From: Actinomycetes bacterium
Lineage (GTDB): Bacteria; Actinomycetota; Actinomycetes; Propionibacteriales; Propionibacteriaceae
Assembly (NCBI GenBank): GCA_023460935.1
Contig: JAEWOI010000035.1
Location: 62,001 to 126,000 of the forward strand
Direction: 5' to 3'
Length of the DNA stretch: 64,000 nt
Made by a program: the position numbers and the translations under genes. Of the stretch, positions 1 through 9,016 are shown one piece after another; position 1 is the stretch's first letter, and every line of letters starts with the position of its first letter. The notes beneath the pieces were generated by a model that saw nothing but the letters and a program-made list of their open reading frames with translations, ran no database searches and was not told the DNA's origin.

Positions 1-291
1 CAGGGCGATGAACAGGGCTGCGCCAACCGAGACCAGCACCGTGGACAGCGAGACCATCGCGTTGGCGAGGGAGATGGCCACCAGGCCGCCGACGGTGGCG
101 GTGAACCCCCAGATGAACGGGTGGCCCAGGTCGACCACCATGCGGCGCGGGCGCGGGGTTGCGCTGGTCTGCAGTGCAGCGTGCACCGCCTCGACCGACG
201 TGCCTTCCAGCGGCGTGGGGACGGGGGCGGGCCCGGCCGGCGCGGGTTCTGGCCCTGCGGCCTGCGGGGCCGGCGAGCTGGGTTCGGCCAT
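1..291 (-). CDS. AI-2E family (PerM-type) transporter, N-terminal part
   Basis: Only the first 97 codons are inside the window; the rest lies to the left. Residues 1-50 are a Pro/Ala-rich cytoplasmic tail. They are followed by VVDLGHPFIWGF and two hydrophobic stretches (about 58-78 and 80-97), the usual start of the AI-2E/PerM permease fold. Members of this family are multi-pass membrane proteins exporting autoinducer-2, Na+ or unknown solutes; substrate cannot be predicted here. ATG at 291 is the first in-frame start after the upstream gene. The family call rests on the N-terminus alone. Confidence 0.7.
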   Translation of the reverse strand, partial: MAEPSSPAPQAAGPEPAPAGPAPVPTPLEGTSVEAVHAALQTSATPRPRRMVVDLGHPFIWGFTATVGGLVAISLANAMVSLSTVLVSVGAALFIAL

Positions 292-323
292 GCCAGCAGC
301 GTAGGGCTTCGCTCCGGCCGGGA

Positions 324-1199
324 TCAGCGGCGCCACGCCTCCGGCAGCCAGCGCGGCACCACCCGCAGCACCAGCGAGCAGCCGGCGAGCACGAAGAGCA
401 TGCCCACCACCTGTCCCGCCGACAGCGCCTCGCGCAGCACCAGGACACCGATCAGCACAGCGAGCACGGTGGCCACCGAACGCGCGCTCGCGACCCGTTC
501 GGGTCCGCTGCGGTCCCGCAGCCGGAGTTCCAGGACGTAGCCGACCCCGCCGAAGACCACCCCGAGCAGGGCGAGCAGCAGCAGGTCACCCGGGGTGGGC
601 GGGTGCTGTGCCGGGAAGAACGGCGCGAACGGCAGGACCAGCACGCCGGCGGCGAGGAACGCTGCCGCCACCAGGCCGGCCCGGTCGGTGCGGGGGAAGC
701 CGGTGCGCGCGTACGCGGTGGCCCAGGCCCCGGCGAGGGAGCTCGCCAGGCCGGCCAGCACGCCGGCCAGGAAGTCCCAGCTGACCTCGCCGGCCGGGAA
801 CAGCAGCACCAGCAGCAGCCCGACGAAGCCGAGGACGAGGCCGGCCGCTCCCGGCCCGGTGATCCGTTCGCGCCCCGTCACCTGCCCGATCACGCTCGCG
901 AACAGCGGGAAGGTGCCCACGACGACGGCAGCGAGCGCGACTCCCAGCCCCTCCACCGCGAGCGCAAGACCGGCCACCTGCACGGCGACGGCCGTCCCCA
1001 GCAGCAGCACCCTGCGCCAGTGCAGCGGCCACTGCAGCGTGCGCCAGCCGAGCACAGCGATCGTGGCGCCCACCAGCAGGCTGGCCAGTCCGACCGCCCA
1101 GGCCCAGCCGAAGCCGACCACGGCCTCGCGGATCAACAGGTAGACCGTGCCCCAGAGCAACGACAGGACGACATAGGTAGGCGTCGCGCTTCGCTGCAT
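324..1199 (-). CDS. EamA/DMT-family transporter
   Basis: 291 residues with about ten hydrophobic segments arranged as two tandem EamA repeats (roughly 5-130 and 145-285), the normal length and layout for drug/metabolite transporters. The N-terminus (LSLLWGTVYLLIREAV) has the typical family opening, and the second repeat ends in a basic tail (RWLPEAWRR). These proteins export small metabolites or drugs across the cytoplasmic membrane; substrate is not predictable. ATG at 1199 is used. It lies on the same strand as the AI-2E gene with a 32-bp gap, so they could be cotranscribed. Confidence 0.85.
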   Translation of the reverse strand: MQRSATPTYVVLSLLWGTVYLLIREAVVGFGWAWAVGLASLLVGATIAVLGWRTLQWPLHWRRVLLLGTAVAVQVAGLALAVEGLGVALAAVVVGTFPLFASVIGQVTGRERITGPGAAGLVLGFVGLLLVLLFPAGEVSWDFLAGVLAGLASSLAGAWATAYARTGFPRTDRAGLVAAAFLAAGVLVLPFAPFFPAQHPPTPGDLLLLALLGVVFGGVGYVLELRLRDRSGPERVASARSVATVLAVLIGVLVLREALSAGQVVGMLFVLAGCSLVLRVVPRWLPEAWRR

Positions 1200-1326
1200 G
1201 GAACTGGACTCCCGAGACTCGGATTGTCATACGCTCTCATACACCCGCGGGGACTGGTCAACCGTGAACATCCGTGCACGCCGGCGGGCTGCGCGTGGGC
1301 GTCGGCCCAGGCTCGCACCGACGCTG

Positions 1327-2379
1327 CTACCCGGTGGTCGCAGCCACAGCCAGCTCAACGGTGCGCTGCAGGCCGTCCGCGGCCCAGGCGCGTTGCTCCT
1401 CCGCACCGGTGCCGCGCCCGAGCAGGTCCTGCCAGCCGGCTTCGGCACCTTCGAGCTCGCCCTGCTCGACCAGCACCGGGCGGACGTGGTCGAGCAGCGC
1501 CTCGACGGCCTGCGTCGCCGGGACGGGGCCCAGCGTCACCGGGTGCACCAGGTGACCGCGCAGGCCTGCCCGGCCAGCACGCCAGGTGGCAGCCCGGAGC
1601 AGTTCCGGCCGGGGCGCCCTGGCGGGCATTCCGTCGGCCGCCTGCCTGGCCAGGGTCTCCACCAGCGCCCTGGACAGCGTGGCGAGCAGCACGGTGTCGG
1701 CTGCGCGCAGCGCCACATCGGCCACCCGGAGCTCGACTGTCGGGTAGCGGTCCGACAGCCTGGCGTCGAAGTAGATCATCGCGCGGTCCAGCGCGGCGCC
1801 GGTCCCGACCAGGTCGTCGATCGTGCGGTGGTAGTCGGCTGCAGAACCGAACTCGCCGGTGGGGCCGGCGGTGGGCCAGCGCTGCCACACCTGGGAGCGG
1901 TAGCTGGCATAACCGGTGTCCTCGCCCTGCCAGAACGGCGAGTTCGCGCTCATCGCCAGCAGGACCGGCAGCCATGGGCCCAGCCGGTCAAGGACGGCCA
2001 CCCCCTCGTCGTCGTCGGCCACCCGGACATGCACGTGGCAGCCGCAGGTGAGTTGCTCGCGGGCGGTGAGGCCGTACTCGGCGACGATCCGGTGGTAGCG
2101 GAACCGCGCGGTGACGCTGCTGGTCACTGGCAGCGGTGAAGTGGCCAGGGCGGCGAGCCGCGCCCCGGCGGAGCGTGCCGCAGCCGCGGCCGTCCGGCGC
2201 TGCAGCCGTACGTCATCTGCCAATTCTGCGATGTCGAGGCACGGCCGCGTGCCGGTCTCCAGCATCTGCTCCTTCAGCTCCAGCTCCAGCTCGCCGGACA
2301 CCGCGGCCTGCGCCAGCGCCACCGGTGAGCCGTCCGCGGCCACCAGCAGGAACTCCTCCTCCACGCCCACCGTCCGCAA
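1327..2379 (-). CDS. YbdK-type carboxylate-amine ligase (GCS2 family)
   Basis: 350 residues beginning RTVGVEEEFLLV, the hallmark EEEF metal/ATP-binding opening of glutamate-cysteine ligase type 2 proteins. CGCHVHVRVAD (about residues 113-123) and the late arginine/histidine-rich segment also fit. Family members ligate a carboxylate to an amine; E. coli YbdK has weak gamma-glutamylcysteine synthetase activity. The true substrate here is unknown: actinobacteria use mycothiol, so a GshA role is not assumed. The gene is divergent from the MFS gene at 2466, sharing an 86-bp promoter region. Confidence 0.85.
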   Translation of the reverse strand: MRTVGVEEEFLLVAADGSPVALAQAAVSGELELELKEQMLETGTRPCLDIAELADDVRLQRRTAAAAARSAGARLAALATSPLPVTSSVTARFRYHRIVAEYGLTAREQLTCGCHVHVRVADDDEGVAVLDRLGPWLPVLLAMSANSPFWQGEDTGYASYRSQVWQRWPTAGPTGEFGSAADYHRTIDDLVGTGAALDRAMIYFDARLSDRYPTVELRVADVALRAADTVLLATLSRALVETLARQAADGMPARAPRPELLRAATWRAGRAGLRGHLVHPVTLGPVPATQAVEALLDHVRPVLVEQGELEGAEAGWQDLLGRGTGAEEQRAWAADGLQRTVELAVAATTG

Positions 2380-2465
2380 ACCGGTCCTCCTTCAGCCTCG
2401 GCCGTGCCCTGAGCCCAGCAGGTGTACCCCGGGCGGTCGGCGGCCAACCGGAATAGCCTTGCGCG

Positions 2466-3785
2466 GTGACCGAGATCGCGCGCGGCGTCCAGCGGCTCTA
2501 CCTGACCCTAACGCTGCTGACGACGCTCGCGGCGTCCCTGATCTGGGGTGTGAACACCCTGTTCCTGCTGGACGCCGGCCTGGACAACACGCAGGCCTTC
2601 GCCGCCAACGCGTTCTTCACCCTGGGGATGGTGCTGTTCGAGGTGCCCACCGGGGTGGTCGCCGACACGCGCGGGCGGCGCTTCTCCTTCCTGCTGGGCA
2701 CGCTGACCCTGCTCGCGTCCACCGTCCTCTACTGGTGGATGTGGCTGGTGCACGCACCGTTCTGGGGGTGGGCCGTGTCGTCGGTGCTGATCGGGCTCGG
2801 CTTCACCTTCTTCTCCGGCGCCACCGAGGCCTGGCTGGTCGACGCCCTGGCCAGCGCGGGCTACGCCGGTGACCTGGAGTCGGTGTTCGGCCGCGCCCAG
2901 GTGGCGGGCGGCGTCGCGATGCTGACCGGCTCGGTGCTGGGCGGGGTGATCGCCCAGTTCACCGATCTCGGCTTCCCCTACCTGGTGCGGGCCGCACTGC
3001 TGCTGGTGACCGCTGCCCTGGCGTGGCGGTCGATGCGCGACCTGGGCTTCGTGCCGCAGCGGGAGGCACGGCCGCTGCACGCCGTCCGGGTGGTGCTGGA
3101 CGGCGCGGTGGCCGGCGGCCTGCGGAACCGGCCGGTGCGCTGGCTGATGATCGCGGCACCGTTCACTGCGGGCACCGGCATCTACGTCTTCTACGCGCTG
3201 CAGCCCTACCTGTTGCAGCTGTACGGCGACAGCAGCGCGTACTCGGTGGCTGGGCTCGCCGCAGCCCTCGTGGCCGGAGCACAGGTGCTCGGCGGGCTGC
3301 TGGTGGCCCGGGTGCGCCGCCGGTTCCGGCTGCGCACCGACGCCCTGCTCGTCGGCGGGGTGGCCAGCGTGGTGCTGCTCGTCGGCATCGGTCTGGCCGG
3401 GTCGTTCTGGGTGGTGCTCGCCCTGGTGGCCGCGTGGTCGATGCTCGGCGCGCTGGTCGCGCCGCTGCGGCAGTCGTTCATCAACGGCGCCATCCCCTCG
3501 GCGCAGCGGGCCACTGTGCTGTCGTTCGACTCGCTGATGGGCTCAGCCGGAGGAGTGGTGGCGCAGCCCGCCCTCGGTCGCGTCGCGGACCTGTCCGGCT
3601 ACGCGACCTCTTACCTCGTCTCCGCTGCGATCCAGGCGCTGGCGCTGCCGTTCACGATGCTGGCCCGCCGCGAGCACTCCCCGAGCGACCCGATCGCGAC
3701 CGGTGCGGGCACCGCTGCCGTGCCCGACCAGCCGGTTGCGGACGGGGACGCCGGCACCGACGGCGGCACCGGGGAGCAGGGATGA
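2466..3785 (+). CDS. MFS transporter
   Basis: 439 residues, twelve predicted membrane segments, with the inter-helix motif after TM2 (GVVADTRGRR, about residues 67-76) typical of major facilitator proteins. The last 40 residues are a Gly/Asp/Thr-rich soluble tail. The start is GTG at 2466; TAGCCT at 2454-2459 sits six bases upstream, suggesting a leaderless transcript. The stop codon overlaps the next start (ATGA), so it forms an operon with the ThpR gene. Substrate unknown; a drug or metabolite efflux role is the usual default. Confidence 0.85.
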   Translation: MTEIARGVQRLYLTLTLLTTLAASLIWGVNTLFLLDAGLDNTQAFAANAFFTLGMVLFEVPTGVVADTRGRRFSFLLGTLTLLASTVLYWWMWLVHAPFWGWAVSSVLIGLGFTFFSGATEAWLVDALASAGYAGDLESVFGRAQVAGGVAMLTGSVLGGVIAQFTDLGFPYLVRAALLLVTAALAWRSMRDLGFVPQREARPLHAVRVVLDGAVAGGLRNRPVRWLMIAAPFTAGTGIYVFYALQPYLLQLYGDSSAYSVAGLAAALVAGAQVLGGLLVARVRRRFRLRTDALLVGGVASVVLLVGIGLAGSFWVVLALVAAWSMLGALVAPLRQSFINGAIPSAQRATVLSFDSLMGSAGGVVAQPALGRVADLSGYATSYLVSAAIQALALPFTMLARREHSPSDPIATGAGTAAVPDQPVADGDAGTDGGTGEQG

Positions 3786-4336
3786 GCGAACGGCTGTTCG
3801 TCGCGGTGGTGCCCCCGGCGCAGGTGCGCGAGGCCCTCGACGCCTTCCTCGAACCGCGCAGGGAGGCCGGAAGGGAGCTGCGCTGGGTGCTGCCGGAGGC
3901 CTGGCACCTCACCTGCGCGTTCATGGCTCGGGTGCCACCGTTGCTCATCGACAGCCTGGACGAGGCGCTGGAGCAGGTTGCGGGCCGCACCGCCCCGTTC
4001 GCGATCGAACTCGGCGGCGCCGGCGCATTCCCCGACCCCGACCACGCCAGGGCACTGTGGCTGGGAGTTGGCGAAGGGACGGCCGAGCTGAAGCAGCTGG
4101 CCGTGCGCTGCCGCAACGCTGCCGGCGGCTGCGGCATCGTCACCGACGGTGGGCCGTTCCGGGCCCACCTGACCGTCGCCCGCGCCAAGGGCATTCCGGC
4201 TACCCGTTGGCTCCAGGTCCTCGGCACCTTCGGCGCGCAGCGGTGGGTGGTCGACCGGTTCGCCCTCATCCGGTCGAAGGCGCTGCCCGGCGGTTCGGGT
4301 TACCAGCTGCTGGGGGCGTACGAACTGGGCGGCTGA
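3782..4336 (+). CDS. thpR: RNA 2',3'-cyclic phosphodiesterase
   Basis: 184 residues of the 2H phosphoesterase fold. Both catalytic H-x-T motifs are visible: HLTCAF (about residue 41) and HLTVAR (about residue 128). Family enzymes open 2',3'-cyclic phosphate ends on RNA to 2'-phosphomonoesters; E. coli ThpR also ligates tRNA halves in vitro. ATG at 3782 overlaps the upstream TGA by four bases, implying translational coupling to the MFS gene. The same frame is open far upstream through the MFS gene, but the coupled ATG gives the normal family length. Confidence 0.88.
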   Translation: MSERLFVAVVPPAQVREALDAFLEPRREAGRELRWVLPEAWHLTCAFMARVPPLLIDSLDEALEQVAGRTAPFAIELGGAGAFPDPDHARALWLGVGEGTAELKQLAVRCRNAAGGCGIVTDGGPFRAHLTVARAKGIPATRWLQVLGTFGAQRWVVDRFALIRSKALPGGSGYQLLGAYELGG

Positions 4337-4358
4337 GCAGGGGCTACGCTGGCCAACC

Positions 4359-5621
4359 GTGGTCGCCGTCCGAGGATTGTTCGCAGACACGACACCGCTG
4401 ACCAACCCGCACTTCCGGCGCCTGTGGCAGGCCAACATCATCACTGTGATCGGCGCGCAGCTGACGGTGGTCGCCGTGCCGGCCCAGATCTACGCGATCA
4501 CGGGCGACTCCGGCTATGTAGGCCTGACCGGCCTGTTCGGCCTCGTGCCGCTGGTCGTGTTCGGCCTCTGGGGCGGCGCCCTCGCCGACCACTTCGACCG
4601 CAGGCTGCTGCTACAGGTCACCACCTGGGGCCTGATCGCCACCAGCGGGCTGTTCTGGGTCCAGGCGGCGCTGCAGCTCGACAACGTCTGGGTGCTGCTG
4701 GGGTTGTTCGCCCTGCAGCAGGCCTGCTTCGGCGTCAACCAGCCCACCCGCAGCGCCGTGCTGCCGAGACTCCTGCCGGCTACCCAGCTGCCGGCAGCGA
4801 GCGCGCTCAACATGACCGTGATGATGGCCGGCGCGATCGTCGGCCCGATGGTGGGCGGCGCCCTCATTCCGCTGCTCGGCTACTCCTGGCTGTACCTGAT
4901 CGACACCCTCACGCTGTTCGCGACGCTCGCTGCGGTCCGCCTGCTGCCGCCGCTCCCGGTGGAGAACCGGGTGGGCACGCCCGGCCTGCGCTCCGTGCTG
5001 GACGGGTTGGGCTACCTGCGGGGGCACGTGGTGCTGCTCACCTCGTTCCTGGTGGACCTGGTGGCGATGATCTTCGGCATGCCGCGGGCACTCTTCCCCG
5101 AGATCGCCCACTCCCACTTCGGCGGCCCGCGCGAGGGCGGGCTGGAGTTCGCGCTGCTGTTCGCTGCGATGCCGATCGGCGCCGTGCTGGGCGGGGTGTT
5201 CTCCGGCTGGGTGTCCAGGGTCAGCCGGCAGGGACGCGCCGTCGTGGTCAGCATCTGGGTGTGGGGCGCGGCCATCGCTGGCTTCGGCGCGGCGGTCGGG
5301 CTCGCCGGCAGCTGGCCGCTGGGCATGCTCGTGGTGGCGGCGGCGATGCTGGTGGTCGGCGGGGCAGCCGACATGGCCTCGGCGGCGTTCCGGCAGGCCA
5401 TGCTGCTCTCCGCTGCGGACGACGCCGTCCGCGGCCGGCTGCAGGGGGTGTTCATCGTCGTGGTCGCCGGCGGCCCCCGGATCGCCGACACGCTGCACGG
5501 CTACGCTTCCGGCCGGTTCGGAGCGGCCTGGGCCAGCGGGGGCGGCGGGCTGTTGGTAATCGTACTGACCGCGCTGGTCGCTGTGCTGGTGCCGGCCTTC
5601 TGGCGGTACCGCCCGGCCTAA
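4359..5621 (+). CDS. MFS transporter, EntS-like
   Basis: 420 residues, about twelve membrane segments. The N-terminus (NPHFRRLWQANIITVIGAQL) and the motif GGALADHFDRRLLL after TM2 match the EntS/DUF894 branch of MFS permeases, which includes siderophore and macrolide exporters. No siderophore genes are nearby, so the cargo is open. GTG at 4359 follows TACGCT by about ten bases, again a leaderless-type start. It runs in the same direction as thpR (22-bp gap) and corA (9-bp gap), so the group may be cotranscribed in part. Confidence 0.83.
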   Translation: MVAVRGLFADTTPLTNPHFRRLWQANIITVIGAQLTVVAVPAQIYAITGDSGYVGLTGLFGLVPLVVFGLWGGALADHFDRRLLLQVTTWGLIATSGLFWVQAALQLDNVWVLLGLFALQQACFGVNQPTRSAVLPRLLPATQLPAASALNMTVMMAGAIVGPMVGGALIPLLGYSWLYLIDTLTLFATLAAVRLLPPLPVENRVGTPGLRSVLDGLGYLRGHVVLLTSFLVDLVAMIFGMPRALFPEIAHSHFGGPREGGLEFALLFAAMPIGAVLGGVFSGWVSRVSRQGRAVVVSIWVWGAAIAGFGAAVGLAGSWPLGMLVVAAAMLVVGGAADMASAAFRQAMLLSAADDAVRGRLQGVFIVVVAGGPRIADTLHGYASGRFGAAWASGGGGLLVIVLTALVAVLVPAFWRYRPA

Positions 5622-5630
5622 GCTGCCCCC

Positions 5631-6632
5631 GTGGCTGTGCAGCGGCTGTTGTGGGTCGACCGGGCGACCGGCCAGGTCAGCCGACGGGCCGATTCGGAGG
5701 TCGCGCAGCTGCTCGCGGATCCGTCCGGCTGGCTGTGGCTCGACGTCCCGGAGCCGGACGAGCAGACCGCAGCCCTGCTCGGCGGGGTGTTCGGTGCCCA
5801 CCCTGCAGCCATCGCGGACGTACTCGAGCGCAACCACGTGCCGCGCCTGCACGTCTACGGCCAGACCCTCTTCCTCGTGCTGCACCGTCCGGAGGCCGGG
5901 CTCAACGGACATGTGCACTACCTCGAGCTCGACCAGTTCATCGGGCCCAACTACCTGGTCACCACCCACGGCCCGAGGAACCTGGAGGTGCCGCTGGAGC
6001 GGCTGCTCGGGGAGACCGACGAACTGGCCGACCGGATGCTGTCCGGCCGCCACGTGCCCTCCGGGCCCTGGGCCGCGTCCCACCGGGTCGTCACAGCACT
6101 CGCGATCACCCAGGAACGGTTCGTGAACCGCCTGGCCCGCGAGGTGGGTGCGCTGGAGAAGCGGGTGATGGCGCACGCCGGCGACCACGACCCGCAGAAC
6201 TTCCTCGAGGAGCTGTTCTCCACCCGCCACGCCCTGCTGACCGTGCGGACGATGTCGAGCCAGGCGGCAGAGATCTACGGCCGGGCGGTGCGGCTGCTGG
6301 GCGACGGCGACCGCGAGGTGCACAAGGTGCTGCGCGACAACAAGGACGCCTACGACCGGCTCAGCCGGATCACGGGCAGCCAGCTGGACTTCCTCACCGG
6401 CGTCACCGAGTACTACCGCGCCCGGACCGACACCAAGATGACCATCGCTGCCGAGCGCCTGGCCGTGATCGCGGCGATCACCCTGCCGGTGACCGCCATC
6501 AGCTCAGTGGTCGGCATCAACTTCGTCGCCAGCAGCGTCGACCGCTTCGTCCCGCTCGCCGTCGTGGTCGTGGTGATGCTGGCGCTGTCGCTGGTGCTGC
6601 TGCACTGGACGAAGAAGCAGGGGTGGTGGTGA
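5631..6632 (+). CDS. CorA-family divalent cation channel with GIN in place of GMN
   Basis: 333 residues. A long soluble N-terminal domain with helical arms is followed by two C-terminal membrane helices (about 275-297 and 305-326), the CorA plan. CorA selectivity filters normally read (Y)GMN; here the loop reads VVGINFVAS, so Met is replaced by Ile. The tail is HWTKKQGWW. The protein should move Mg2+, Co2+ or Zn2+ across the cytoplasmic membrane, but the filter change makes ion preference uncertain. GTG at 5631 is the start, after TAAGCT. Confidence 0.85.
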   Translation: MAVQRLLWVDRATGQVSRRADSEVAQLLADPSGWLWLDVPEPDEQTAALLGGVFGAHPAAIADVLERNHVPRLHVYGQTLFLVLHRPEAGLNGHVHYLELDQFIGPNYLVTTHGPRNLEVPLERLLGETDELADRMLSGRHVPSGPWAASHRVVTALAITQERFVNRLAREVGALEKRVMAHAGDHDPQNFLEELFSTRHALLTVRTMSSQAAEIYGRAVRLLGDGDREVHKVLRDNKDAYDRLSRITGSQLDFLTGVTEYYRARTDTKMTIAAERLAVIAAITLPVTAISSVVGINFVASSVDRFVPLAVVVVVMLALSLVLLHWTKKQGWW

Positions 6633-6644
6633 CCCTCGGCCACC

Positions 6645-7112
6645 TCAGGCCAGTGCCGCCCGGACCTTCGCCGCCACCTTTGCGCCCTCGGCCCTTCCGG
6701 CCGCGCGGGCGTTGACAGCCTTGATCACCAGGCCCATCTGCTTCATCGTCGGCTGCGCGCCCAGCTGGCCGGCCGCCGCCGCGACCTCCGCGGCCACCAG
6801 CTCGTCAAGTTCGGCTTCGGTGAGCGCAGCGGGCAGGTAGCGCTGCAACACCGCGACCTCTTCCAGTTCCCTGGCTGCCAGTTCCGGCCGCTTGCCCGCG
6901 GTGTAGGCCTCGGCCGAGTCACGCCGCTTGGCCACCTCGCGGTTGAGCACGGCGAGCACCTCCGGGTCGCTGAGCTCCCGCGCCTGGGCGCCCGCGACCT
7001 GCTCGGTCTGGATCGCCGTCATCACCATCCGCAGCGTCGAGCGGGTGAGGTCGTCGCGGGCCTTCATCGCGGCCACCAGGTCGGCCTGCAGCCGGTCCTT
7101 CAGTTCGCCCAT
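6645..7112 (-). CDS. GatB/YqeY domain protein
   Basis: 155 residues: MGELKDRLQADLVAAMKARD at the start, then ELEEVAVLQRYLPAALTEAEL in the middle and a C-terminal MGLVIKAVNARAAGRAEG segment. These are the conserved parts of the YqeY family, which resembles the tRNA-binding tail of GatB but is a stand-alone protein. Its function is not firmly known; a role in tRNA-dependent amidotransfer or tRNA binding is inferred from the fold. It converges with corA (12-bp gap) and diverges from metX. Confidence 0.9.
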   Translation of the reverse strand: MGELKDRLQADLVAAMKARDDLTRSTLRMVMTAIQTEQVAGAQARELSDPEVLAVLNREVAKRRDSAEAYTAGKRPELAARELEEVAVLQRYLPAALTEAELDELVAAEVAAAAGQLGAQPTMKQMGLVIKAVNARAAGRAEGAKVAAKVRAALA

Positions 7113-7210
7113 CGGGTTCCTCTCTCGTCCAGCCGGGCGGCCATTCTCCCACGACCCGGACGCCGGAACACCGGCCGCTATGCTGTGGCCCCGCGAACAG
7201 GAGGTTGTGC

Positions 7211-8359
7211 ATGTCCTCGACGCCGGGCGCAGCTTCGGTGGGCCTGGTCAGCACCAGCACGGTGCGGCTGTTCACCGCGGAGCAGCCGCTGCGGCTCGAG
7301 CAGGGCAGCACCATCGGTCCGGTTGACGTGGCCTACGAGACCTACGGCACGCTGTCGCCGGCAGCGGACAACGCCGTGTTCGTCTGCCATGCGCTCACCG
7401 GCGATGCCCACGCTGCCGGCCTGCACGACGGTGCGCGCCGTCCGGGGTGGTGGGACAACCTGATCGGGCCGGGCAAGCCGCTCGACACCAACCGGTTCTT
7501 CGTGGTCTGCGCGAACCTGATCGGCGGCTGCCAGGGGAGCACCGGCCCCTCCAGCATCGACCCGGCGACGGGCCAGGCCTACGGGCTGGGCTTCCCGGTG
7601 CTGAGGATGCGCGACCTGGTGGCCGCGCACCGGGCGCTGATGGCGCACCTGGGCGTCAGCCGGCTGCTGGCGGCGATCGGCGGGTCGCTGGGCGGCATGC
7701 AGGTGCTGCAGTGGGCGCTGGACCACCCGGAGGAGGTCGCCAACGCCCTGGTCATCGCAGCGTCCAGCCGGCTCACCGCGCAGAACATCGCCTTCTCCGC
7801 CGTGGCCCGCCGGGCGATCATGACCGACCCCAACTTCGCCGACGGCGGCTACGCCGCCAAGGGCGTCAACCCCGACACCGGCCTGACCATCGCCCGGATG
7901 ATGGCCCACATCACCTACCTGTCCGAGGATGCGCTCACCGAGAAGTTCGGCCGCCAGCCGCACCCGGAACGGAGCGAGCCGGGCTTCGGCATCGACTTTG
8001 CCGTGGAGAGCTACCTCGACCACCAGGGCCAGGCCTTCCTCGAGCGCTTCGACGCGCTCAGCTACCTGTACCTGACCAGGGTGATGGACTACTTCGACCC
8101 GTTCGCGGAGTCGGGCGCGCTGGACCGGGTGGCGGCGCTGCCGGTGAACTGGCTGGTGCTGTCCTTCGCCACCGACTGGCGCTTCGGCACCGACCACTCC
8201 CGGCGGATAGTGCGCAGGCTGGAGCGCGCCGGCCAGCCGGTCACCTTCCGCGAGATCCCGTCCACGTGGGGCCATGACTCCTTCCTGCTGCCGGTGGAGT
8301 CGTACCACGCGACCCTCGCCGCCTACCTCGACCGTGCGCTGGACGAGGTGCGCCGATGA
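7211..8359 (+). CDS. metX: Homoserine O-acyltransferase (MetX)
   Basis: 382 residues, alpha/beta-hydrolase fold. The nucleophile elbow GGSLGGMQ holds the catalytic Ser, and WGHDSFLLP near the C-terminus holds the catalytic His. It acylates L-homoserine, normally with acetyl-CoA, as the first committed step of methionine synthesis. ATG at 7211 is chosen because AGGAGG lies six bases upstream; a TTG six bases earlier is inferior. The stop overlaps metW (ATGA). Acetyl versus succinyl specificity cannot be read safely from motifs alone. I see no SAM riboswitch in the 98-bp upstream gap. Confidence 0.93.
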   Translation: MSSTPGAASVGLVSTSTVRLFTAEQPLRLEQGSTIGPVDVAYETYGTLSPAADNAVFVCHALTGDAHAAGLHDGARRPGWWDNLIGPGKPLDTNRFFVVCANLIGGCQGSTGPSSIDPATGQAYGLGFPVLRMRDLVAAHRALMAHLGVSRLLAAIGGSLGGMQVLQWALDHPEEVANALVIAASSRLTAQNIAFSAVARRAIMTDPNFADGGYAAKGVNPDTGLTIARMMAHITYLSEDALTEKFGRQPHPERSEPGFGIDFAVESYLDHQGQAFLERFDALSYLYLTRVMDYFDPFAESGALDRVAALPVNWLVLSFATDWRFGTDHSRRIVRRLERAGQPVTFREIPSTWGHDSFLLPVESYHATLAAYLDRALDEVRR

Positions 8360-8949
8360 CGCTGCGCCCCGACCTTGAGCTGGTCGCCGGCCTCGTGCCG
8401 GCGGGCAGCCGCGTGCTCGACCTCGGCTGCGGTTCGGGCACGTTGCTCGCCCACCTGATGGCCCGGGCGGGTTGCCGGGGGACCGGGGTGGAGATCGACC
8501 CGGACTCGGTGCTGGCAGCGATCCGGCTGGGCGTGCCGGTGATCGAGCTGAACATCGACACCGAGCTGGACGACTTCGCCGACCACTCCTACGACGTGGT
8601 GGTGCTGTCCCGCACGGTCCAGACCCTGCACCGCCCGGTGGAGGTGCTGGCCCACATGGGACGGATCGCGGACCGGCTGATCGTCTCGGTGCCCAACTTC
8701 GGCTATTGGCGGCACCGGCTACGGCTGTTGCGCGGCCGGATGCCGATGTCCAGGGAGATCCCGCACGCCTGGTACGACACCCCCAACCTGCGGCACACGA
8801 CGCTGGTGGAACTGGAGGAGTTGTTCGGCCGGCTCGGCCTGGTGATCGAGCAGCGGATCGTGCTCAGCCCCACCGGCTCCCCGCTGCGGAGCGGCGACCG
8901 GCTGGCGAACGTCGTGGCCGGTTCGGCCGTCTACGCGCTTCGGGCCTGA
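8356..8949 (+). CDS. metW: Methionine biosynthesis protein MetW
   Basis: 197 residues, class I methyltransferase-like fold with the SAM-binding loop DLGCGSGTLL near residues 22-31. VSVPNFGYWRHRLRLLRGRMP and EIPHAWYDTPN are strongly conserved MetW segments. MetW partners MetX in many bacteria and is needed for full homoserine acyltransferase activity; its own methyltransferase activity is unproven. The ATG overlaps the metX stop by four bases, so the two are translationally coupled. A perfect 18-bp hairpin follows the stop. Confidence 0.92.
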   Translation: MTLRPDLELVAGLVPAGSRVLDLGCGSGTLLAHLMARAGCRGTGVEIDPDSVLAAIRLGVPVIELNIDTELDDFADHSYDVVVLSRTVQTLHRPVEVLAHMGRIADRLIVSVPNFGYWRHRLRLLRGRMPMSREIPHAWYDTPNLRHTTLVELEELFGRLGLVIEQRIVLSPTGSPLRSGDRLANVVAGSAVYALRA

Positions 8950-8957
8950 CCAAAGGG

Positions 8958-8998
8958 CCCGGGCGCGGTTCGACCGCTCCGGTCGAACCGCGCCCGGG
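8958..8998 (+). terminator. Perfect 18-bp hairpin after metW
   Basis: Bases 8958-8975 and 8981-8998 are exact inverted complements (CCCGGGCGCGGTTCGACC arm) with a 5-base loop. There is no T-tract, which is common for GC-rich actinobacterial terminators. It lies between metW (+) and the convergent 86-residue ORF (-), so it can serve both strands. Confidence 0.7.
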
Positions 8999-9016
8999 AA
9001 GGGAGCGGAGGTCGGC

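Noticed and set aside
7113..7210. SAM riboswitch before metX
   Set aside because: Under 100 bp, ends in an ordinary AGGAGG site, and no aptamer-like helices are evident.
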